64,000 bases of DNA, taken from NCBI RefSeq assembly GCF_004348595.1, contig NZ_SMKD01000001.1:107296-171295 (forward strand), in the 5' to 3' direction. Both the position numbers and the translations under genes were made by a program. The notes beneath the pieces are model-generated. The model was given only the letters and a program-made list of their open reading frames with translations. It was not told where the DNA came from and made no database searches. The stretch comes from Micromonospora sp. KC723 (GTDB lineage: Bacteria > Actinomycetota > Actinomycetes > Mycobacteriales > Micromonosporaceae). Within the stretch, counting starts at the first letter, position 1, and every line of letters begins with the position of its first letter. Of the stretch, positions 59,117-64,000 are shown piece after piece.

Positions 59117-59278
59117 TCGTCAACGAAGCAGCACATCGCCAGCAAATACGGCGGGTGCCAGGGTGGCGAGGGAGGCAGGACATGCGCGGCAGCGAGTGGG
59201 GCTGAGTTTCGGACCTGTGACCTTTGGATCCCGCGCGATAGGCTGCGGCCAGAGGTGAGGTAGTCAGCCGGGAGTGGT

Positions 59279-61801
59279 GTGACTCTTACCAGGCGACGCG
59301 AGAATGAGACCGATCGGCAGCTCCGGCTGCTCGTCGGTCTCGTCGTCGTTCTCGCGACCTGCATGGTCCTCGCCGCGCTCTGGGCCACCGCGGTCTCCGT
59401 CCCGCCCCGGTCCATCGACGACGCGGCCGTGCTGCTCGCGCTCGCCCTGATGGTCGCGTTGGGCACCTCGGTCAAGGTCCGCATCCGGATCAGGTCCACC
59501 ACCCACCTGATCAGCTGGAGCGAGATGGCGATCGTGCTCACCGTGGCCCTCGCCCCCCTGCCCTGGGCCGTGCTCTGCACCGCCGTCGGCGCCGCGCTGG
59601 CCTCCTGGCGCCTCCCCGCGATCAAGTTGTTCTTCGGAGTCGGCAAGAACACCATCCTCGCCTCCGTGGCCGGCGCCACGCTGGCCGCCCTGCACTGGGC
59701 GCCCACCATGGGCATCGCCCGCCAGGTCGGGTTCCTGGCCATCGCCTATCTGGTCGCCGCCCTGCTGGACGACGTGCTGGCGATACCCGTCATCGCCATC
59801 GCCTCGGGCACCCGGATCTCCCGCCAGTTCCGCAGTAACCTGGACCTGCGGATCGGCGGCTTCGTGGTGCGGTTCGTGGTGGCGGCCTGCACCCTGGTCC
59901 TCCTCCGGGCCGATGCCCGGCTGCTGCTGGCCGTGCCACCCCTGGTGCTCAGCCTGCACCTCGCCTACTCCACCCGGATCCGCACCCGCACCGAGCAACA
60001 GGCCTGGCAGCGGCTGGCCCGCACCACCGACGCGCTCAACGTGGTCGACCTGGACAAGGTCCTCACCACCGCGGTGACCCAGGCCGCCGAACTCTTCTCC
60101 GCCGACGAGGTCGAGATCGTGCTCGGCTACGACGGCCGGACGATCCGCGGCGCCGGCGGGGCCATCACGTACGACGGGCCGGCCAGCGAACCCAGCCCGA
60201 TCGACGGCGCGGTGGTCACCGCCCGCCTCGAGGGGCACGACCGGACCGCCGACGTGGGCACGCTGCGACTGCGCTTCCACGGGCCGGTGCGGCTCTCCGA
60301 ACGCGAGCAGTACACCCTGCGCACCTTCGCCTCCGCGCTGTGCACCGCCGTCCGCAACGCCCGGGCGTACGCCGAGCTGGCCCGGGTGGCCGCCGAACAC
60401 GAGCACGCCGCCACCCACGACGCCCTCACCGGCCTCGCCAACCGCCGGCACCTGCTGGAGAGCGGCACCGAACAGCTCGGCACCCGGCACGCCGAAGGAA
60501 TCACCGCGCTGGTCCTGATCGATCTCAACCACTTCAAGGAGGTCAACGACACGCTCGGGCACGCCGCCGGGGACCAGGTGCTCACCCAGGTCGCCGACCG
60601 GCTGCGCGACGCGGCCCGGGACACCGATCTGGTGGCCCGCCTCGGTGGCGACGAGTTCGCCGTGCTGCTGCGCGGCCTGCCGGCGCCCGCGGTCGCCGCG
60701 CACCGGGCGGAAACGCTGATCGGTGTCCTGCACGAGCCGTTCGACGTGGACGGGATGCGGATCAGCGTGGAGGCCAGCGGCGGCATCGCCGCCGCCCCGG
60801 CCAGCGGCGGCATGCCGGAACTGCTGCGCCGCGCCGACGTGGCGATGTACCAGGCCAAACGGGCCGGGCAGCGGATCGCCACGTACGTCCCGACCCGGGA
60901 CACCGCAGACCTCGGCCGGCTCGCCCTCGGCGGTGAGTTGCCCCGGGCCGTCGCCGACCAGGAGTTCACCGTCGACTTCCAGCCGATCGTGGAGTTGGGC
61001 ACCGGCGCGGTGACCGGCGCGGAGGCACTGGCCCGCTGGCACCACCCCGTACACGGCATGATCGACCCGCTGCGTTTCATCGAGGCCGTCGAACGCTCCG
61101 GTCTGCTGCCCGCGTTCGCCGAGGCGATCCTCGACCAGGCTCTGCTCGCCGCCGTCACCTGGCGTACCGCCGGTTTCGATCTGCCGGTCTCGGTCAACGT
61201 GTCCCCGCGCAGCCTGCTCGACGCCCGTTTCCCCGGCGCGGTCCTGGCCCGGTTGCGGGCACACGACCTGCCGCCGGACCGACTCGTGCTGGAGCTGACC
61301 GAGACGCTGACCCTCAGCCAGCTCGACGTCGTCGACCAGGTGCTGAGCCGGTTGCGCGACGCCGGTGTCCGGCTCGCCCTCGACGACTTCGGCACCGGCT
61401 ACTCCTCCCTGTCCCTGCTGTCCCGCATCCCCGTCCACGAGCTGAAGATCGACCGGAGCTTCGTCACCGCGATGGACGGCTCCCCGGAGGCCGCCGCGGT
61501 GATCCGATCCACCCTCGACCTGGGCCGCAGCCTCGCCCTGACCGTGGTGGCCGAGGGCGTGGAGAGCGAGGCGCAGCGTCGCGCCCTCTGGCAACTGGGC
61601 TGCACCGCCGGGCAGGGGCACCTCTTCGCCCGCCCGCTGCCCGCCGGCAGCCTCCTCGCCGCCCTGCAACGCGGCCCGGGTGGCCGCCCGGGCGTCCTCG
61701 TCCCGCCGCTGCACGACACCGGCGCCGTCATCCGGCTCGCCTCCGGCCGCCGTCCACCCCTGCGGGCCCGCAACCCCGGTCTGCCACACTTGCCGGCGTG
61801 A
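59279..61801 (+). CDS. Membrane GGDEF-EAL protein (c-di-GMP synthesis and breakdown)
   Basis: This 840-residue protein has about six N-terminal membrane helices (20-240), a GAF-like region (about 245-370), a GGDEF domain with intact GGDEF (about 456-460), and an EAL domain. The inhibitory I-site RDTD lies five residues before the GGDEF. The EAL motifs are TGAEALARWHHP, ELTET, DDFGTGYSSL, KIDRSFV and VAEGVES. Both cyclase and phosphodiesterase motifs appear complete, so it may be bifunctional. GTG 59279 follows GGGAG. The next gene overlaps by four bases (GTGA). Confidence 0.93.
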   Translation: MTLTRRRENETDRQLRLLVGLVVVLATCMVLAALWATAVSVPPRSIDDAAVLLALALMVALGTSVKVRIRIRSTTHLISWSEMAIVLTVALAPLPWAVLCTAVGAALASWRLPAIKLFFGVGKNTILASVAGATLAALHWAPTMGIARQVGFLAIAYLVAALLDDVLAIPVIAIASGTRISRQFRSNLDLRIGGFVVRFVVAACTLVLLRADARLLLAVPPLVLSLHLAYSTRIRTRTEQQAWQRLARTTDALNVVDLDKVLTTAVTQAAELFSADEVEIVLGYDGRTIRGAGGAITYDGPASEPSPIDGAVVTARLEGHDRTADVGTLRLRFHGPVRLSEREQYTLRTFASALCTAVRNARAYAELARVAAEHEHAATHDALTGLANRRHLLESGTEQLGTRHAEGITALVLIDLNHFKEVNDTLGHAAGDQVLTQVADRLRDAARDTDLVARLGGDEFAVLLRGLPAPAVAAHRAETLIGVLHEPFDVDGMRISVEASGGIAAAPASGGMPELLRRADVAMYQAKRAGQRIATYVPTRDTADLGRLALGGELPRAVADQEFTVDFQPIVELGTGAVTGAEALARWHHPVHGMIDPLRFIEAVERSGLLPAFAEAILDQALLAAVTWRTAGFDLPVSVNVSPRSLLDARFPGAVLARLRAHDLPPDRLVLELTETLTLSQLDVVDQVLSRLRDAGVRLALDDFGTGYSSLSLLSRIPVHELKIDRSFVTAMDGSPEAAAVIRSTLDLGRSLALTVVAEGVESEAQRRALWQLGCTAGQGHLFARPLPAGSLLAALQRGPGGRPGVLVPPLHDTGAVIRLASGRRPPLRARNPGLPHLPA

Positions 61802-63099
61802 CCTCCCCCACCCGAGCCGGCCGTACCTGGCGGGCGGTGGACTCCGCCGCCGGCGGCCTCGCCCTCGACCTCGGTCTGTACGCCGCCTCGGCCGCCTTCG
61901 CCGCAGCCACCGCGGTCACCTCCACCCTGCCGCCGCACCGCGCCTGGGGAAGCGTCGCCGCGGTCGGCTACCTGCTCGCCGCCCTGCTGGCCGCCGGTCA
62001 GTTCCTCGCCCGCCGGCAGCGCCCGGCCTGGGCCGGCACCGTCGCCCGCTCGGTGGTCACCGGACTGACCTGGCTCACCGCCGCCCTCCTGCCCCTGGTG
62101 ACGCAGAGCGTGCAGCGGGCGGCCGGGCGGACCGACCGGGCGCAGGAGGAGGTGGTGGTGGTCGAGCACGCCGGTATCCGGCTGACGGAGACCGGCACGC
62201 CGTATCTCGGTCACGACGCCATCGCGGCACTTCCCGCCGACGAACGGCTGCTCGGCTACACGCCGTACCAGCCGGGGATGGCGCTGTTCGGGCTGCCCCG
62301 GGCCGCCACCGACGCCTGGTGGACGGACTCCCGGGTCTGGTTCGCGCTGGTCACCGCGCTGGTGCTGGCGCTGGCCGTGGCCGCCCTGCGCGACACCCGC
62401 CGGTTCCCCACCGGCCGGCCGTCCCCCGCCGCGGTGCTGCGCGGCATCCAGGCCGCCACCGTGCTGCCGGTCTGCGCGCTCACCCTGGCCACCGGCGGCG
62501 ACGACCTGCCCGTACTCGCGCTCTGCCTGCTCGCCCTGGCGTTCGCCGCCGCCGGCCGACCCACCGCCACCGGCATCGCCGTCGGGCTCGCCGGGGCGCT
62601 GAAGCTCTTCGCCTGGCCGGTCGCCCTGGTGCTGATCTTCTGGGGCGTCACCCGGCGGGTCGGCCTGCGGGTCGCCGCCGGCGCGCTCGGCCTGCCGGCG
62701 CTGGCCCTGCTCCCCGCCCTGCTGGTCGACCGGGACGCCCTGGTGGAGAACGTGCTGCGGTTCCCGCTCGGTCACGGCCTGGTCACCAGCCCCGCCCAGT
62801 CGCCCTTCCCCGGGCACCTCGTGGCGACCACGCTGCCGGCCGGCCGGGCCGTCGCCGCCGCACTGCTCGTCGCGGCCGGGCTGGCCATCGCCGTACGGCT
62901 GCTGCGCCACCCGCCCCGCACCGCCGCCGCCACCGCGCTGATCTGCGGGTACGGCCTGCTCGCGGCGATCCTGCTGATGCCCTCCACCCGCTTCGGGTAC
63001 CTCCTCTACCCGCTCGCCCTGTTGCTCTGGGCCCCCGCGCTGGCTCTCGCCCCCGCCCGTGTTCCCGTTTCCCCGGCGAGAGCGCACGCCAGGGCGTAG
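61798..63099 (+). CDS. GT87/DUF2029-like polytopic membrane protein
   Basis: This 433-residue protein has about ten helices. It resembles GT87/DUF2029 glycosyltransferases at YTPYQPGMALFGLPRAATDAWWTDSRVWFALVTAL (in two parts), GRPTATGIAVGLAGALKLFAWPVALVLIFWG and TRFGYLLYPLALLLWAP. A catalytic aspartate in the first loop is less clear than in the gene at 54435. The overlap with the c-di-GMP gene implies coordinated production. The substrate is presumably a surface glycan. Confidence 0.75.
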   Translation: MTSPTRAGRTWRAVDSAAGGLALDLGLYAASAAFAAATAVTSTLPPHRAWGSVAAVGYLLAALLAAGQFLARRQRPAWAGTVARSVVTGLTWLTAALLPLVTQSVQRAAGRTDRAQEEVVVVEHAGIRLTETGTPYLGHDAIAALPADERLLGYTPYQPGMALFGLPRAATDAWWTDSRVWFALVTALVLALAVAALRDTRRFPTGRPSPAAVLRGIQAATVLPVCALTLATGGDDLPVLALCLLALAFAAAGRPTATGIAVGLAGALKLFAWPVALVLIFWGVTRRVGLRVAAGALGLPALALLPALLVDRDALVENVLRFPLGHGLVTSPAQSPFPGHLVATTLPAGRAVAAALLVAAGLAIAVRLLRHPPRTAAATALICGYGLLAAILLMPSTRFGYLLYPLALLLWAPALALAPARVPVSPARAHARA

Positions 63100-63109
63100 A
63101 CCTGGAGAC

Positions 63110-63742
63110 ATGAGCACCTACCGCGATCGTGAGGACGCCGGCCGGCAGCTCGCCGAACGACTGACCGGCCTCGTCGGCCAACCCGACGTCATCGTGCTGG
63201 GGCTGGTTCGCGGCGGCGTGCCGGTGGCCCGGGTCGTCGCCGACCGGATCGGCGCACCGCTGGACGTGCTGGTGGTCCGGAAACTGGGCATGCCGTTCGC
63301 TCCGGAGGTCGCCTTCGGCGCGCTCGGGCCGGGCGGCGTCCGCGTGCTCAACGATCCGGTCGCCGCCCGGCTCGGCCCGGATGACGTCGCCGAGGTGCAG
63401 CGCCGGGAGCAGGCGGAACTGGACCGGCGGGAGGCACGCTACCGGGCCGGCCGCCCGCCGCTTGACCTGTCCGGGCGTACCGCCGTGATCGTCGACGACG
63501 GTCTGGCCACCGGCGCCACGGCCCGGGCCGCCGTCCGGGTCGCCCGCCACCTCGGCGCCCGTCGGGTCGTCGTCGCGGTGCCGGTCGGCTCGCAGGAGGC
63601 GTACGAGATGTTGGCCGCCGAGGCCGACCAGGTGGTCTGTGCCCAACGTCCGCCCGACTTCGGGGCGGTCAGCGCCTACTACGACGACTTCCACGAGGTT
63701 GCCGACGACGAGGTCACCGAGGCGCTGATCGCGACGGCCTGA
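63110..63742 (+). CDS. Phosphoribosyltransferase family protein
   Basis: This 210-residue protein has a type I PRTase fold: VIVLGLVRGGVPVARVVADRIGAPLDVLVVRKLGMPFAPEVAFGAL at the start (several motifs) and the PRPP loop TAVIVDDGLATGATARAAVRV. A helical insert (REQAELDRREARYRAGRPPLDL) precedes the loop. Members act on purines or unknown bases; the substrate cannot be assigned. The ATG at 63110 lies just past a TAGACC box. Confidence 0.9.
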   Translation: MSTYRDREDAGRQLAERLTGLVGQPDVIVLGLVRGGVPVARVVADRIGAPLDVLVVRKLGMPFAPEVAFGALGPGGVRVLNDPVAARLGPDDVAEVQRREQAELDRREARYRAGRPPLDLSGRTAVIVDDGLATGATARAAVRVARHLGARRVVVAVPVGSQEAYEMLAAEADQVVCAQRPPDFGAVSAYYDDFHEVADDEVTEALIATA

Positions 63743-63760
63743 AAGTTCGCCCGAACCGGG

Positions 63761-63766
63761 TACGGT
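63761..63766 (+). promoter_or_regulatory. -10 box, leaderless start at 63773
   Basis: TACGGT lies exactly six bases before the ATG. Confidence 0.6.
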
Positions 63767-63772
63767 CGAACA

Positions 63773-64000
63773 ATGCAGCTCACCTGTCCCAAGTGTCACG
63801 GAGACATGCGCCAGTACGAGCGCAGCGGAGTCGTCATCGACCAGTGCAGCGAGTGCCGGGGGATCTTCCTCGACCGCGGCGAGCTTGAGAAGCTCTTCGA
63901 GGCCGAGGCGAACTGGAACCAGCAGCACGCCGCCGGGGTGCCGGGGCAGCAGCCCCACGCGGCCCCCGGCCAGCAGCACGCCCCCGCCCCGGGTGGGTAC
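63773..64000 (+). CDS. TFIIB-type zinc-ribbon protein, 3' end outside window
   Basis: The first 76 residues are present. A zinc ribbon reads LTCPKCHGDMRQYERSG, then QCSECRGIFLDRGELEKL, matching the zf-TFIIB family of small bacterial proteins. The following stretch is Gln/His/Pro/Gly-rich (QQHAAGVPGQQPHAAPGQQ). The gene continues past base 64000. The role of these proteins is not established. Confidence 0.88.
   Translation, partial: MQLTCPKCHGDMRQYERSGVVIDQCSECRGIFLDRGELEKLFEAEANWNQQHAAGVPGQQPHAAPGQQHAPAPGGY

Larger units (their letters stand above)
58651..59278. other. 628-base intergenic region, AT-rich in part
   Basis: This is the longest gene-free stretch of the window. It holds the moaC promoter at one end and a TAGGCT box (59239-59244) before the GGDEF-EAL gene at the other. 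In the middle is the most AT-rich patch seen in the window (about 59030-59130), with a near-consensus minus-strand promoter. Small open frames (58752-59063, 59057-59263, minus 58647-59045) have no ribosome-binding site or recognisable protein pattern and are not called. Confidence 0.7.

Noticed and set aside
59057..59263. Small plus-strand ORF of 68 codons before the GGDEF-EAL gene.
   Set aside because: It has no ribosome-binding site and a low-complexity, cysteine-scattered sequence, and it contains the likely promoter of the next gene.

Overview
The window is very GC-rich with almost no AT-rich spacers. It holds three LytR-CpsA-Psr (LCP) genes, a bacterial proteasome activator (Bpa), GT87-type polyprenyl-sugar-dependent mannosyltransferases, DUF5701/DUF5926/DUF4192/DUF6457-type proteins, and many leaderless genes. 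This points to an actinomycete chromosome, most likely Micromonosporaceae (Micromonospora-like). That assignment is inference from gene content and style, not a database match. No tRNA, rRNA, IS element, prophage or CRISPR array is visible. Gene order and base composition look like core chromosome.

Layout. 1-8 kb: the end of a LytS-type kinase and its LytTR regulator, a DUF5701-like gene, two paralogous secreted three-repeat proteins with matching promoters, and a small membrane protein plus SSS symporter behind a DnaA-box triplet. 8-15 kb: an ABC exporter, a lipoprotein, a flavin reductase-like gene starting on a parS-like site, and a DUF485/acetate-type symporter operon with a Crp-like site. 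15-20 kb: an SDR and three tandem LCP cell-wall ligase-like genes; the third seems to have lost its ATG. 20-34 kb: metabolic, signalling and stress genes (rhodanese, GDPD, PAS kinase, RsbW-like protein, arcA, NERD-like, ACT, phosphotransferase, pheA, AIM24, metallopeptidase, OsmC, two HADs). 33.5-39 kb: bpa, a hydrolase, a Leu/Ile/Val-type binding protein, DDAH with a divergent Lrp regulator, and a YbjN-like chaperone whose C-terminus resembles that of Bpa. 39-59 kb: molybdenum cofactor genes in three blocks (mobA/fdhD; moaA/moaD; moaC-mogA-moeA-moaE) interleaved with a metallophosphoesterase, an EndoQ-UvrD fusion, a prepilin peptidase, EamA, an LppU-like protein, an AAA ATPase behind a CTAG-rich palindrome, GNAT, DoxX and a GT87 protein. 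59-64 kb: a GGDEF-EAL protein overlapping a second GT87-like gene, a phosphoribosyltransferase and a truncated zinc-ribbon protein.

How the parts work together. The Moco set covers MoaA, MoaC, MoaD, MoaE, MogA/MoaB, MoeA, MobA and FdhD. It lacks MoeB and any molybdoenzyme. The LCP genes, the mannosyltransferases and the secreted repeat proteins all concern the envelope. The most unusual items are the EndoQ-helicase fusion, the Bpa-like tail on a chaperone-like protein, the DnaA-box triplet, the single parS-like site, the CTAG palindrome, and at least 19 genes with a TANNNT -10 box 6-8 bases before the start codon.
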